A stretch of DNA of 56,805 bases from a virus (IMGVR_UViG_3300044615_000557:1-56805); one strand, 5' to 3'. Shown: positions 37,567-46,801, counted from the stretch's first letter. Translations and numbers: made by a program. The notes: generated by a model from the letters alone, not told the origin.

Positions 37567-39009
37567 ATGACCGACAAGATTGAACTCGTCATCCTGCGCA
37601 GCCTGCTGCATCGGCAAGGCTACACCCGTCGCGTACTCCCGTTCCTCAAGGACGAGTACTTCCACGACAACTGCGAGAAGCGTCTCTTCAAGACCATCTC
37701 GGAGTTCATCGTCAAGTACGCGAACGCTCCCACCCGCGAGGCTCTGAACATCATCCTGAGCCAGCAGGAGGGTCTGTCGCAGGGGGAGTTTGACGAGTGC
37801 CTGCGTCTGGTGGACGGGCTGAACCCCGAGGAGGAGCCGGACGAGCAATGGCTGGTTGACCAGACCGAGAAGTTCTGCAAGGACAAGGCGGTCTACAACG
37901 CCCTGATGGAGTCCATTGAGTTGCTGGACGAGAAGCGGGCGAAGGGTCGGTCCAAGAACGCCATCCCCGAGATCCTCACCTCCGCCCTCAGCGTGTCCTT
38001 TGACCAGCACATCGGTCACGACTTCATTGAGGATGCCGAGCAGCGGTACGAGTTCTACCACCGCATTGAGAAGAAGACCTCGTTTGACCTTGACTACTTC
38101 AACCGCATCACCAACGGCGGTGTCCCCGACAAGACCCTGAATGTGGTCCTCGCGGGCACGGGAGTGGGCAAGTCCCTGTTCATGTGCCACCATGCCGCCA
38201 ACTGCCTGACCCAGAACAAGAATGTCCTCTACATCACCTGCGAGATGGCGGAGGAACGGATCGCGGAACGCATTGATGCCAATCTGATGGATGTCACCCT
38301 TGATGACCTGAAGCAGTTGCCTATCGACATCTACGGCAAGAAACTCGCCAAGTTGACCAAGAACATCACCGGCAAGTTGATCATCAAGGAGTACCCGACC
38401 GCCTCCGCCAGCGTGAACCACTTCCGCCACCTGATGGACGAGTTGCGGCTCAAGAAGAACTTCAAGCCCGATGTGGTGTTCATTGACTACCTGAACATCT
38501 GTGCCTCGTCCCGTTTCAAGCCGGGAGCCAATGTGAACTCGTACACCTACATCAAGGCGATTGCGGAGGAGTTGCGAGGCATGGCGGTGGAGATGGGGGT
38601 TCCCATCTTCACGGCGACCCAGACGAACCGCTCCGGCTTCGGGAACAGCGATGTGGAACTGACCGACACCTCCGAATCCTTCGGGTTGCCAGCCACAGCG
38701 GACTTCATGTTCGCCATCATCGCCACCGAGCAACTGGACGAGTTGGGGCAGGTCATGGTCAAGCAACTCAAGAACCGCTACAACGACACCGCCACCCACC
38801 GCAAGTTCGTCATCGGCATTGACCGGTCCAAGATGAAACTCTTTGATGTGGAGGAGAACATGCAGCAACTGGTGGCGGCACACAACCCGCTGGCAGAGGA
38901 CGAGGACGAGGAGAACCCCCCCGCACGCAGGGGCGCGTACGCACGCCCGCGGGCAGGCGGGCACGCGCGGGCGCACGAAGCCGACCGAAAATTCACCGAC
39001 TGGACTTGA
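37567..39009 (+). CDS. 41: Replicative DnaB-type helicase (gp41)
   Basis: 480 residues (T4 gp41 is 475). The RecA-like motor carries Walker A LAGTGVGKSLF (~196-206), H1a ITCEMAEERIAERID, Walker B DVVFIDYLNICAS (~300) and the DnaB loop TQTNRSG. It unwinds the fork and recruits primase gp61. The C-terminal 30 residues (ARRGAYARPRAGGHARAHEA) come from a CG-rich island and look like an added tail. Its tiny leader matches that of the primase gene, which suggests co-regulation at a distance. Confidence 0.95.
   Translation: MTDKIELVILRSLLHRQGYTRRVLPFLKDEYFHDNCEKRLFKTISEFIVKYANAPTREALNIILSQQEGLSQGEFDECLRLVDGLNPEEEPDEQWLVDQTEKFCKDKAVYNALMESIELLDEKRAKGRSKNAIPEILTSALSVSFDQHIGHDFIEDAEQRYEFYHRIEKKTSFDLDYFNRITNGGVPDKTLNVVLAGTGVGKSLFMCHHAANCLTQNKNVLYITCEMAEERIAERIDANLMDVTLDDLKQLPIDIYGKKLAKLTKNITGKLIIKEYPTASASVNHFRHLMDELRLKKNFKPDVVFIDYLNICASSRFKPGANVNSYTYIKAIAEELRGMAVEMGVPIFTATQTNRSGFGNSDVELTDTSESFGLPATADFMFAIIATEQLDELGQVMVKQLKNRYNDTATHRKFVIGIDRSKMKLFDVEENMQQLVAAHNPLAEDEDEENPPARRGAYARPRAGGHARAHEADRKFTDWT
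38922..38978 (+). repeat. CG-rich island 5 (helicase tail)
   Basis: Contains the palindrome GCGTACGC and alternating GCACGCGCGGGCGCACG. It encodes an Arg/Ala/His/Gly tail on the helicase. Confidence 0.55.
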
Positions 39010-39023
39010 GGAGAAATATCATT

Positions 39024-39932
39024 ATGAAATGCATGGTTACCGGCGGGGCAGGATTCATCGGTTCGCATCTGGTTCGTAAGTTGCTTGACGAGGGCAATCA
39101 TGTCGTGTGTGTGGACAACGAGAGTTCCGAGGGACACGAAACCTTCCGCTGGGATGATCGTGCCGACAACATAAAGTCAGACATCTGCGATTTGACGAGG
39201 GAAAACTTTCAGGATGTGGATGTCGTGTTCCACCTCGCTGCCGAGGTCAGCATCCAGCGGGCGATTGAGAACCCAGACAAGACATTTCGGACCAATGTCT
39301 TGGGAACCTATACCGTCCTCAAGAACGCTTCGGATGCGGGTGTCAAGAGGCTGGTATTCTCATCAACATCGGCCATCTATGGAAGCGGCGGAATGCACTA
39401 TGGCTCCCCGTTCAGAGAGGATACTCCCCCGAACTGCATGAACATCTACGCCACCACGAAACTCATGGGCGAGCAACTCTGCGACCACTTTGAGAAGTTC
39501 ACGAAGATGGGGGTGGTTACCCTCCGCTACTTCAATGTGTTCGGGGAAGGGCAGGCCAACAAGGGAACCTATTCGCCGGTGGTGGCGGTTTTTCAAAGAC
39601 AATTGTCAGAGGGACAACCCCTGACGGTAGTAGGTGATGGCTCACAGGTCAGGGACTACATCCATGTATCGGATGTCGTGATGGCGAACATGATGGTGTC
39701 AGACCTAAACCGAGGGTTCATAAAGGGGAGCAGGTACAACATCGGTTCCGGAAAGACATTCTCGGTGCTTGAAATCGCCCGTCGGGTCGGGGGAACCAAG
39801 GCGACCTTCCGGTTCCTTCCCGCCCGTATCGGAGAAGCCACCTTCACCTGTGCGGATTGCAGCAAGGCAACCAGAGACTTCGGGTGGAGACCCTCGGGGG
39901 GTCTGGAAAGGTGGATTCCTCGGGCAGACTGA
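39024..39932 (+). CDS. NAD-dependent sugar epimerase/dehydratase
   Basis: 302 residues. The extended SDR motifs are TGGAGFIGSHL (7-17), FHLAAEVSIQRAIENP, catalytic FSSTSAIYG and YATTK (Tyr/Lys ~142-146), and GDGSQVRDYIHVSDV. It resembles UDP-glucose 4-epimerase/dTDP-sugar dehydratase enzymes and would supply the glycosyltransferases upstream. ATG 39024 has GAGGAG 11 nt upstream. It lies alone between the helicase and a tRNA, away from the main glycan cluster. Confidence 0.88.
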   Translation: MKCMVTGGAGFIGSHLVRKLLDEGNHVVCVDNESSEGHETFRWDDRADNIKSDICDLTRENFQDVDVVFHLAAEVSIQRAIENPDKTFRTNVLGTYTVLKNASDAGVKRLVFSSTSAIYGSGGMHYGSPFREDTPPNCMNIYATTKLMGEQLCDHFEKFTKMGVVTLRYFNVFGEGQANKGTYSPVVAVFQRQLSEGQPLTVVGDGSQVRDYIHVSDVVMANMMVSDLNRGFIKGSRYNIGSGKTFSVLEIARRVGGTKATFRFLPARIGEATFTCADCSKATRDFGWRPSGGLERWIPRAD

Positions 39933-39939
39933 TATAAAC

Positions 39940-40030
39940 GCACGCCTAGCATCTGGGTATGCAAACCGACTTATAAACGGTCTTAGCGGCAGATTACCGC
40001 GAGAGGTGGGTTCGATTCCCACGGCGTGTA
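39940..40030 (+). tRNA. Class II-like tRNA with ambiguous anticodon (UAU if read normally)
   Basis: Acceptor GCACGCC/GGCGTGT, D arm GCAT-CTGGGT-ATGC, long variable arm GCGG-CAGATTA-CCGC, T arm GTGGG-TTCGATT-CCCAC, discriminator A. The anticodon stem is ACCGA/ACGGT with an A-A mismatch next to the loop, or 4 bp closing a 9-nt loop. The loop CTTATAA would give UAU (Ile), yet long variable arms belong to Leu, Ser and Tyr tRNAs. Decoding is therefore uncertain. Confidence 0.65.
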
Positions 40031-40034
40031 TTCC

Positions 40035-40040
40035 TAAATA
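40035..40040 (+). promoter_or_regulatory. Late promoter, CTAAATA, giving a leaderless transcript
   Basis: 4 nt after the tRNA; the core ends 6 nt before the ATG at 40047, which has no ribosome binding site. Confidence 0.7.
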
Positions 40041-40046
40041 CGAGGC

Positions 40047-41252
40047 ATGCTATCCTTCAACCAATACAATGCCTCCGACCTCAATGAAGAGGTGGTCCGA
40101 AACAAGCACCTAGACCACCTTGAGGACATGATGCTGCTCTACGGGGAGCAGGGGCTGAAGGACAGCATTGCCTTCCTGAAGGACATCGCAGTCAGCCTGA
40201 AGTTGGGCAAGTCCCCCGAACTGAAGTTCTCGACCAAGTGGGACGGCAAGCCCGCCGTGGTCTGCGGCATCAATCCCGACAACAAGAAGTTTTTCGTGGC
40301 GACCAAGAGTGCCTTCAGCAAGGTGGTCAAGGCGTACCACACCCCCAAGGAGGTCAAGGATGCCATCCCCATCGCCGACCTCGCCGACAAGTTGATCCAG
40401 TGCCTCAAGCACCTCCCCAAGATCGGCATCAAGGGTGTCCTACAGGGCGACCTCATGTTCGGGGAGGGGGCCAAGAAGATGGTCACCCTGAACGGGGTGG
40501 AACACATCGCCTTCCAGCCCAATACCATCATGTATGCCATCCCCGCCAAGAGCGAGATGGGGCAGCGGATCGCCAACGCCAAGTTGGGCATCGCGTTCCA
40601 CACCGAGTACGGCGGGAACAGCATGGAGAGCCTCTCCGCCAAGACCTTCAACTTTGACTCCACCAAGTTGAAGAAGAGTCCGGATGTCTGGTTCACCGAC
40701 CCCAACATCTACGACATCACCCCCGCCCTGCTCCAGCCGGGCGAGTACGACAACCTGTCCAAGATGATCGCGGAGTGCGAAGCCCTGTCCAAGAAGGTGC
40801 TGCCGTTCCTCAAGACCCTCAAGGCGAACGCCGACCTGATGGAGATCCTGATGCCCTACATCAACTCCACCATCGGAGGGGGCATGACCAACTACACCTC
40901 CAACGGTCTGAATCTCTATGTGACCACCCGCATGGACAAGGAAATAGAGAAACTGAAGAGCGAGAAGGGCAAGCAGAGCAGGGAGGCACAGAAGCAGAAA
41001 CTTCTGGACTTCGTCAAGACCTACTCCTCCCAGTTCGGGGACATGTTCACCCTCCACAACCGGCTGGCGAACTGCAAGGAGATCCTCCTCGGCAAGTTCA
41101 ACGCCATCGGGGCGTTCGGTCACTTCTTCGTTGATGACGAGGGTATCCGTCCGACCGACCCCGAGGGCATCGTGGTTTCCCGCAGCGGCAGGGTCGTGAA
41201 GTTGGTCAATCGCCTGCGTTTCAGCCGCCAGAACAGGAAGGTAAACCAATGA
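40047..41252 (+). CDS. RNA/DNA ligase-like nucleotidyltransferase (DUF6267-like) with candidate capsid-targeting N-terminus
   Basis: 401 residues. MLSFNQYNASDLNE-Glu ends in an L-N-E site. The ligase-superfamily motifs appear in order: I KWDGKP (Lys as AMP acceptor, ~65), III GVLQGDLMFG (~130), IV EGIVVS (~373), V VVKLVNR (~382). It resembles the DUF6267-type protein of marine T4-like phages, whose activity is untested as far as I know. It overlaps the 1286-residue gene by 4 nt, so the two are made together, from a late leaderless message. Confidence 0.78.
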   Translation: MLSFNQYNASDLNEEVVRNKHLDHLEDMMLLYGEQGLKDSIAFLKDIAVSLKLGKSPELKFSTKWDGKPAVVCGINPDNKKFFVATKSAFSKVVKAYHTPKEVKDAIPIADLADKLIQCLKHLPKIGIKGVLQGDLMFGEGAKKMVTLNGVEHIAFQPNTIMYAIPAKSEMGQRIANAKLGIAFHTEYGGNSMESLSAKTFNFDSTKLKKSPDVWFTDPNIYDITPALLQPGEYDNLSKMIAECEALSKKVLPFLKTLKANADLMEILMPYINSTIGGGMTNYTSNGLNLYVTTRMDKEIEKLKSEKGKQSREAQKQKLLDFVKTYSSQFGDMFTLHNRLANCKEILLGKFNAIGAFGHFFVDDEGIRPTDPEGIVVSRSGRVVKLVNRLRFSRQNRKVNQ

Positions 41253-44200
41253 TTGAAGGTTTCGCACGCCATCAGGAAACGCTCTCCGAGGCCAAGAAGG
41301 AGAATGTGGTCTTTGCTTTCGGACGCTTGAACCCCCCGACCACCGGACACGGCGTGCTGATAGACAAGATCATGTCCGAGGCCAGCAAGAGGAACGCGGA
41401 CCACTATGTCTTCGTCAGCAAGTCGCAGGATGCCAAGAAGAACCCCCTGACGCACGCCCAGAAGGTGATGTACCTCAAGCAGTTCTTTCCCAAGGGCAAG
41501 TTCCCCCTGAACCAAGCCAGAGACCCCTATGATGCCGTCCTGTGGCTCTGTGCCAAGGGCTACAAGAACATCACCATGGTCTGCGGCAGCGACCGAGTTG
41601 ACCAATTCAAGGGCATCGCGGGATACAAGGGCAAGGTCGCCCAGAAGGATCCCAAGCAGCGGACCTACTCGTTTGAGACCTTCAATGTGGTCGTGGCGGG
41701 CGAGGCACGCGACGACGAGGCACAGGGGGTGGCTGGCATGTCCGCCTCCAAGATGCGTGCTGCGGCGTTTGAGAGCGACTACAATGCGTTCAAGAAGGGC
41801 GTTCCCGGCGGCAACGAGGCTCTCAAGAAGGCACTCTACAAGGATGTCCGGAAGGGTATGGGTCTCTCCGAGCAATACATTCCCGAGGCCAACGGCAAGG
41901 ACAGCCAGAAGGTCACCATCCTCGCACTCACCTCGTCCGAAAAGGACTTGAGCGACAGCGTGGAGAAGATGGAGAATATCTGCAAGAAGCGTGGCATTGA
42001 GTTCTATGCGGTCAAGACCAGCAAGGCTCAGGTTCAGATTGATAATGTCGTATCTAAGAAGATCGTCATCAAGAACTACGACGGCGAGGGCAAGGACGCG
42101 ACCATCGTCCCCAGCGACACCGTCTGCATCGTGCGCGGGGGCGTGATGAACACCCAGACCGGCGTGGCGGTGCTGGACATCCTACAGAACAACGGCGTGT
42201 TCATGGTCAACGAGAAGGGTGGCATGGAACTCTGTGCCAACAAGTTGCAGACCGCCATCGCCCTGAAGAAGCACGGGTTGCCCCACCCCCGCACCGCGTT
42301 CGTGGTGAACGAGGCGAACATTGAGACAGCGGTCAAGGAGATTGGCGGGAAGTTCCCCGTCATCGCCAAGACTCTCACCGGTGCCGAGGGCATCGGCGTA
42401 TCCAAGATTGAGAGCATGGAGAGCCTGAAGTCCGTCCTCCAGACCCTGTGGAAGTTTGGGGCTGAGGTCATCATTCAGGAGTTCCTGCCCGACTTCAAGA
42501 ACGATGTCCGGAGCATCGTCCTCAACGGCAAGATCTTCGCCTGCGCGAAGCGAGACAAGGCACCCAAGGACTTCCGCACGAACATCGCACGCGGATCCAA
42601 GGGCGGCTCGCACCAGTTGAGCGAAGAGGAAGTGAAACTGGTTGAGCAGGCGGCAAGGGTCAGCAAGTGCTACTATGTCGGCATTGACCATGTCATCAAC
42701 GACGGAAAGCCTTACATCATTGAGATGAACGCCAGCCCCGGCAGCGGCAACATCTACTACCGCTACTACGACGAGGGCAAAGGCAAGGACAATGTGAAGG
42801 GCGAGGAGTTGATTGAGGACTTCCTTGACTACATCCTCAACAAGGCGCACTGGAAACTCTTCTCCAACCTTGCCGTCCGCGAGCCGGTCAAGATTGACGG
42901 CGTTGAATACACCGCCAAGGTGGACACCGGCAACAGCGGCTACAACATGATCCATGGCGACAAGATCAAGGACAACGGCGACCACACCGTGTCCTTCACG
43001 CTGCCGAACGGCAAGCGTATCACGAAGAAGATCGTCAGCCGCATCACGGTCAAGAGCGGCATCGGCGAGAAGACCCGCATGGTCGTGCTGATGGACATTG
43101 AGTTCCACGGAAAGAAGTTCACCAACATCAAGTTCAGCATCGGCGACCGCAGCCACATGAGCACGAAGGTTCTGCTCGGTCTACAGTTCCTCAGCAAGAC
43201 GGGGTTCACCGTGGACCCCGCCGAAGCCATCTATCCGCAGCCCGACAGCAACGCCAAGAGGCGCGGTGACGAGGAGGAGGAAGAGGAACTCAACGAGGAC
43301 ATGCCCATCGGGACGGCGGTCAAGGCACTCAAGGATGTGGCGATCAGCCCATTTGCGGTCACCAAGATCGCGACCCTAGCCAAGAAGCGAAAGGGCATGT
43401 CGGAAACGGAGTTCAAGCGTGAGGCGGATAAGGTCAAGAACGAGATCCTCATGAATGTCTACAAGACATCCGGATCCGCATTGACGCTCGGTCTGTTCAT
43501 GACACAGAGCAAGGTCGGAAAGTTGCTGGCGAAACTGCTTGACAAGTTGATCCTCAAGGTCATGGTTCATGATACCTCCATTGACCCCAGCGTCATCCTG
43601 AAGACCATCACCAGCACCCTGCTGTCCGCGGGAAGCGTTCTCGGGATGGGTGATGAGTTGGAAGGCGACCCCCTGATTGAGGCGGACCTTGAGTACAAGG
43701 GCAAAGAGATGAAGGGTCACCTCGACGGATTGCTGGCCAAAATCAAGAGCAAGCATGGAACCACGAATGTCACCTATAGCCAAGCGATGAAGACCGTCGG
43801 CTCAACTGGCGCAGCCAGACTCGCGGCAAGAGGCAAGATAAAGAGAGACGATGGGGAGAAGGAGAAAGGCGAACTGGGGAAGAGCGAGTCCATTGAAGAA
43901 GCAGATGTGACCAAGGGCAAGAAGTTCAAGACCAAGACCGGCAAGACCAAGGAGTCGCCGAAGCACAAGGCGACTGGACTGCCCAAGAAATATGTGTCCG
44001 GTCTCACCGGCAAGGATGCGGGTCTTCGTAAGAAGCGTCTCGCCGCCCGTGCCAAACTGCCGGACAGCGACCCCAAGGCATGGGAGTTCGTGAACCCCAA
44101 AGAGAAGGGCATCAAGACCAAGCCGTCCAAGTACAACAGCCTGTATGCGAAGTTGCAGAAACAAGGCAAGTTGAAGGCCATCAAGAGCCACTACGAGCAT

Positions 44201-45109
44201 GACGCGGCACTCCAACGACTGGTCAACATAGACGAGTCCGACCGGTCGGTTCAGCAGAAACTTTCCATCGCCGTATCGTATGCCGAGTCATGCAAGGAGA
44301 AGGGCATGAGCGAGGCGTGCGAACTGGTGCGTGCGTATGTGGACATGCTGAAGGACGAGCGTCAGTGGAGCGTGGAGGAGGATGTCAAGCCGACCGACAT
44401 CAACGAGGACTTCCAGTATCTCATGCTGGAGGTCAGCCCGCCATCCGGTCCTGCCCGTCGTTTCTCCAAGAAAGAGAAGATCAAGCGGCAGTTCCGAGAT
44501 CGCTACGGCAAGAGGTGGAAGGATGTCTTCTATGCCACGGCATGGAAGATGCACGGCAAGGAGTCCTACGAGCCGACCGAGGAGTGGCTGGAGGAGTCGC
44601 GGAAGATCAACACCATCCACAAGTGGACTGCTCTGGGCAAGAGAGGACCGCTGCTCATCGGCACGGACAAGATCGCCAACACCTACAAGTTTGACACGCC
44701 CGGTGAGCGGGAGCGTCTGAAGGAAGCAGAGGCGACCGCCGAGATTGATGACGAGAAGCGTTCCCTCTACAAGGAGTGGGAGAAGTTGGTGAACATGTCC
44801 GCCAAGGAACTCTCCGACTTCATTGACTCCGAGGAGGGCGAAGAAGCCGGTCTGTCCCGCAAGGAGGCAGGCAAGGCGGGAGCGGGCGGGAAGAAGATCA
44901 AGAGCGGTCGTGACTCTGCCAGAGCCATCGTCCGCATGCTGGAGCGTCCCATGGCCAAGTGGACCGATAACGACTGGGAGTGGGCTGGACGGCAGGTGAA
45001 CTTCATCAATCGCATGAAGGGAGCCGAGGGACCGACCAAGGACGAGAAGGGAAGACCCACCCGCAAGACCTTGGCCCTGAAGATATGGGGTCATGATCCG
45101 GAGAAATGA
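41249..45109 (+). CDS. 1286-residue multidomain protein: NMNAT-like + RimK ATP-grasp + aspartic protease + phage repeats
   Basis: N-terminus MIEGFARHQETLSE-Ala (L-S-E site). Domain 1 (~15-200): nucleotidyltransferase, AFGRLNPPTTGHGVLIDKIM and SASKMRAAA. Domain 2 (~220-530): RimK-like ATP-grasp, KVTILALTSSEKDL, LPHPRTAFVV, PYIIEMNASPGSGNI. Domain 3 (~545-665): RimK-associated retropepsin-like protease, VDTGNSGYNM. Then an acidic linker (EEEEELNED), a hydrophobic helical segment (~745-810), KGLPKKYVSGL-like and YGKRWKDVFYATAWK modules, and a C-terminal domain with GRDSARAIVRML. Several internal L/I-x-E sites could be cut by a prohead protease. It is probably a packaged enzyme assembly; substrates are unknown. 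Confidence 0.8.
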   Translation: MIEGFARHQETLSEAKKENVVFAFGRLNPPTTGHGVLIDKIMSEASKRNADHYVFVSKSQDAKKNPLTHAQKVMYLKQFFPKGKFPLNQARDPYDAVLWLCAKGYKNITMVCGSDRVDQFKGIAGYKGKVAQKDPKQRTYSFETFNVVVAGEARDDEAQGVAGMSASKMRAAAFESDYNAFKKGVPGGNEALKKALYKDVRKGMGLSEQYIPEANGKDSQKVTILALTSSEKDLSDSVEKMENICKKRGIEFYAVKTSKAQVQIDNVVSKKIVIKNYDGEGKDATIVPSDTVCIVRGGVMNTQTGVAVLDILQNNGVFMVNEKGGMELCANKLQTAIALKKHGLPHPRTAFVVNEANIETAVKEIGGKFPVIAKTLTGAEGIGVSKIESMESLKSVLQTLWKFGAEVIIQEFLPDFKNDVRSIVLNGKIFACAKRDKAPKDFRTNIARGSKGGSHQLSEEEVKLVEQAARVSKCYYVGIDHVINDGKPYIIEMNASPGSGNIYYRYYDEGKGKDNVKGEELIEDFLDYILNKAHWKLFSNLAVREPVKIDGVEYTAKVDTGNSGYNMIHGDKIKDNGDHTVSFTLPNGKRITKKIVSRITVKSGIGEKTRMVVLMDIEFHGKKFTNIKFSIGDRSHMSTKVLLGLQFLSKTGFTVDPAEAIYPQPDSNAKRRGDEEEEEELNEDMPIGTAVKALKDVAISPFAVTKIATLAKKRKGMSETEFKREADKVKNEILMNVYKTSGSALTLGLFMTQSKVGKLLAKLLDKLILKVMVHDTSIDPSVILKTITSTLLSAGSVLGMGDELEGDPLIEADLEYKGKEMKGHLDGLLAKIKSKHGTTNVTYSQAMKTVGSTGAARLAARGKIKRDDGEKEKGELGKSESIEEADVTKGKKFKTKTGKTKESPKHKATGLPKKYVSGLTGKDAGLRKKRLAARAKLPDSDPKAWEFVNPKEKGIKTKPSKYNSLYAKLQKQGKLKAIKSHYEHDAALQRLVNIDESDRSVQQKLSIAVSYAESCKEKGMSEACELVRAYVDMLKDERQWSVEEDVKPTDINEDFQYLMLEVSPPSGPARRFSKKEKIKRQFRDRYGKRWKDVFYATAWKMHGKESYEPTEEWLEESRKINTIHKWTALGKRGPLLIGTDKIANTYKFDTPGERERLKEAEATAEIDDEKRSLYKEWEKLVNMSAKELSDFIDSEEGEEAGLSRKEAGKAGAGGKKIKSGRDSARAIVRMLERPMAKWTDNDWEWAGRQVNFINRMKGAEGPTKDEKGRPTRKTLALKIWGHDPEK

Positions 45110-45110
45110 C

Positions 45111-45371
45111 ATGAAGAGATTCAGTTCCCTGACGAAAGACATCACGGAGGCAAGGATCGCGGCTCTCGCCAAGAAGTCCAAGGAGAGCGGCATCCCCTAC
45201 GGCATTCTCAAGCAGGTGTATAACAGAGGCATGGCAGCATGGAAGGGCGGACACCGACCGGGTGCGAGCAGCCATGCATGGGCGTTCGCCCGCGTGAACT
45301 CCTTCATCGTCGGAGGCAAGACCAGAAAGACGGCGGATGCCGACTTGTGGAAGAAGGCGAAGGGCGGCTGA
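45111..45371 (+). CDS. DUF5824-like protein with candidate capsid-targeting N-terminus
   Basis: 86 residues. MKRFSSLTKDITE-Ala is a clear I-T-E-Ala N-terminus. The core GIPYGILKQVYNRGMAAWKG, then GHRPGASSHAWAFARVNSFI, is a small domain repeated in many phage proteins (DUF5824 type, from memory), often fused to other enzymes. It begins 1 nt after the large gene, so the module may be a separated piece of the same assembly. Function unknown. Confidence 0.72.
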   Translation: MKRFSSLTKDITEARIAALAKKSKESGIPYGILKQVYNRGMAAWKGGHRPGASSHAWAFARVNSFIVGGKTRKTADADLWKKAKGG

Positions 45372-45379
45372 CCTGCCGC

Positions 45380-45387
45380 TATAAATA
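45380..45387 (+). promoter_or_regulatory. Perfect T4 late promoter TATAAATA
   Basis: Exact T4 consensus, 22 nt before the ATG at 45410; GGAGAG serves as ribosome binding site. Confidence 0.8.
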
Positions 45388-45409
45388 CCTCATAACCACT
45401 GGAGAGACC

Positions 45410-45850
45410 ATGTTTCACAATCCATTCAATAACAAGTTCGTCAAGGACATCCAGAACTTCCTGAACGAGCATCGCAACGATGTCACGATTGACCCCTGCC
45501 TCAACGACCACGCCAAGAAGGCGGCTCTATGGGTCGCCGAGGAGCCGCTTCTGGAAGAGCGTCGGACCATCCTGACTGCCCTGTTCAACGAGGCGGTCGC
45601 CGACTGCGGTTGTCGCGGAAACTCCAAGGACATCGCCGACTTCACGAAGGCGGTTGACCGCTATGTGGAAGAAGCCCATGCGGCTGTCGTTCCCGGCAAT
45701 AAGGTCAGCAACCCACCCCACGATAAGAACGAACTCGCCACTCCTGCTGCCGTAGCGGGAAAGACAGCGAAGCCCGTGTCAAAGGCGAACCTCGGCAAGA
45801 ACAGCGGCATCGCAAGTACAGGCAAGAATCCCCCGAAAATCGGTGGCTAA
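45410..45850 (+). CDS. Unknown 146-residue late protein
   Basis: MFHNPFNNKFVKDIQNFLNE is followed by His; the L-N-E could be a cleavage site but is less typical. A helical domain with Cys residues (VADCGCRGN, ~65) follows, then a disordered Ala/Lys/Pro tail. The longer frame from 45239 lies in another gene. It has the best late promoter of the window, so it is probably abundant, perhaps a structural or scaffold protein. Confidence 0.68.
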   Translation: MFHNPFNNKFVKDIQNFLNEHRNDVTIDPCLNDHAKKAALWVAEEPLLEERRTILTALFNEAVADCGCRGNSKDIADFTKAVDRYVEEAHAAVVPGNKVSNPPHDKNELATPAAVAGKTAKPVSKANLGKNSGIASTGKNPPKIGG

Positions 45851-45853
45851 ATA
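45848..45853 (+). promoter_or_regulatory. Late promoter, CTAAATA
   Basis: Overlaps the upstream TAA stop; AGAGGAG precedes the ATG at 45879. Confidence 0.75.
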
Positions 45854-45878
45854 GGAAGAACAAGAGGAGAACTCCACG

Positions 45879-46787
45879 ATGGCACTCTGGAACAACAACA
45901 ATAGAGAAGAATCCAAGCCGACATGGTTGAACAAGATTGACAAGCGGCTTTGCACACGCACATTCCGCGGATGGGAAATGCCGAAGATGGGATCTCTCTT
46001 CGCTTATGGTGCCACGGGGTTCACTGCCACGAATGGAGTTCCTCGTACAGGAGCGATTTTCACCGAACTTCTTGTCGCTCTTCCCAACGATCCAAGTATT
46101 ACTGGGGTCACAAGTTCTTCGTTTGCCGAAAGAGGCAGCGGAGGTCTCGCTCATGCTCAGGGCGGTCAAGGACTCACTGTTGGTAGCGATACCCCCAACT
46201 ATGCTCCTTACTTCACCTGCCCATTCTCGGGAGACGGTCCTACCGCGGGCGGGATTGGCGGAAGCGGTGTTTCGCACGGCTTGTTCACCTATGTTCTCGG
46301 TGCGGGCATCACTCCGGCTTCTCAGCAAGGATATCAGTACGGCGTTGATAAGTTGGGTGTCTCGTCTCTCGGTGGATTGACCGGCGTTACCGCTTACATC
46401 AAGGTTGTCGCCAACGATGCCAACTTCACCAACACCCTGACCATTGGTCTGTCTGGAACCTACAGCGGTTTCAACATCTACACTGGGTCCACCGATCTGA
46501 ACGATAATACCAAGGTTCCCCCGAGAGTGTTTAATGCATTCTTTGGACCCACCGCAACTGACGATAGAAACAACCCATATCGTTACGACAACATCGCGGT
46601 TCTCGTCGCCCACGGCAACACCGCCCACGGACACAAGAACATCAGCCTAAGAGTTGTTGATGGTAGTCTTACCGGATTTACCACATTCAAACTGTCCTTT
46701 GATCGTCCGGCGGGTGCGACCACCAGCGGTCTCGCATCGTTCGGAATCAATGACTACACCTACTACAACTACGACAAGTCCCGCTGA
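45879..46787 (+). CDS. Putative virion structural protein
   Basis: 302 residues. The start MALWNNNNREESKPTWLNKI, then CTRTFRGWEMPKMG and ELLVALPNDPSITG, follows a pattern I recall from virion proteins of marine T4-like phages. The rest is beta-rich, Gly/Thr/Asn-heavy (ISLRVVDGSLTGFTTFKLSF), as expected for a capsid-decoration or tail-associated beta protein. It has its own late promoter and strong ribosome binding site AGAGGAG. No catalytic motif. Confidence 0.7.
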   Translation: MALWNNNNREESKPTWLNKIDKRLCTRTFRGWEMPKMGSLFAYGATGFTATNGVPRTGAIFTELLVALPNDPSITGVTSSSFAERGSGGLAHAQGGQGLTVGSDTPNYAPYFTCPFSGDGPTAGGIGGSGVSHGLFTYVLGAGITPASQQGYQYGVDKLGVSSLGGLTGVTAYIKVVANDANFTNTLTIGLSGTYSGFNIYTGSTDLNDNTKVPPRVFNAFFGPTATDDRNNPYRYDNIAVLVAHGNTAHGHKNISLRVVDGSLTGFTTFKLSFDRPAGATTSGLASFGINDYTYYNYDKSR

Positions 46788-46801
46788 CCAAAGGGAACCA
46801 C

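Noticed and set aside
39931-39937. GATATAAAC before the class II tRNA as a late promoter
   Set aside because: It lacks the TAAATA core; the box at 40035 fits instead.
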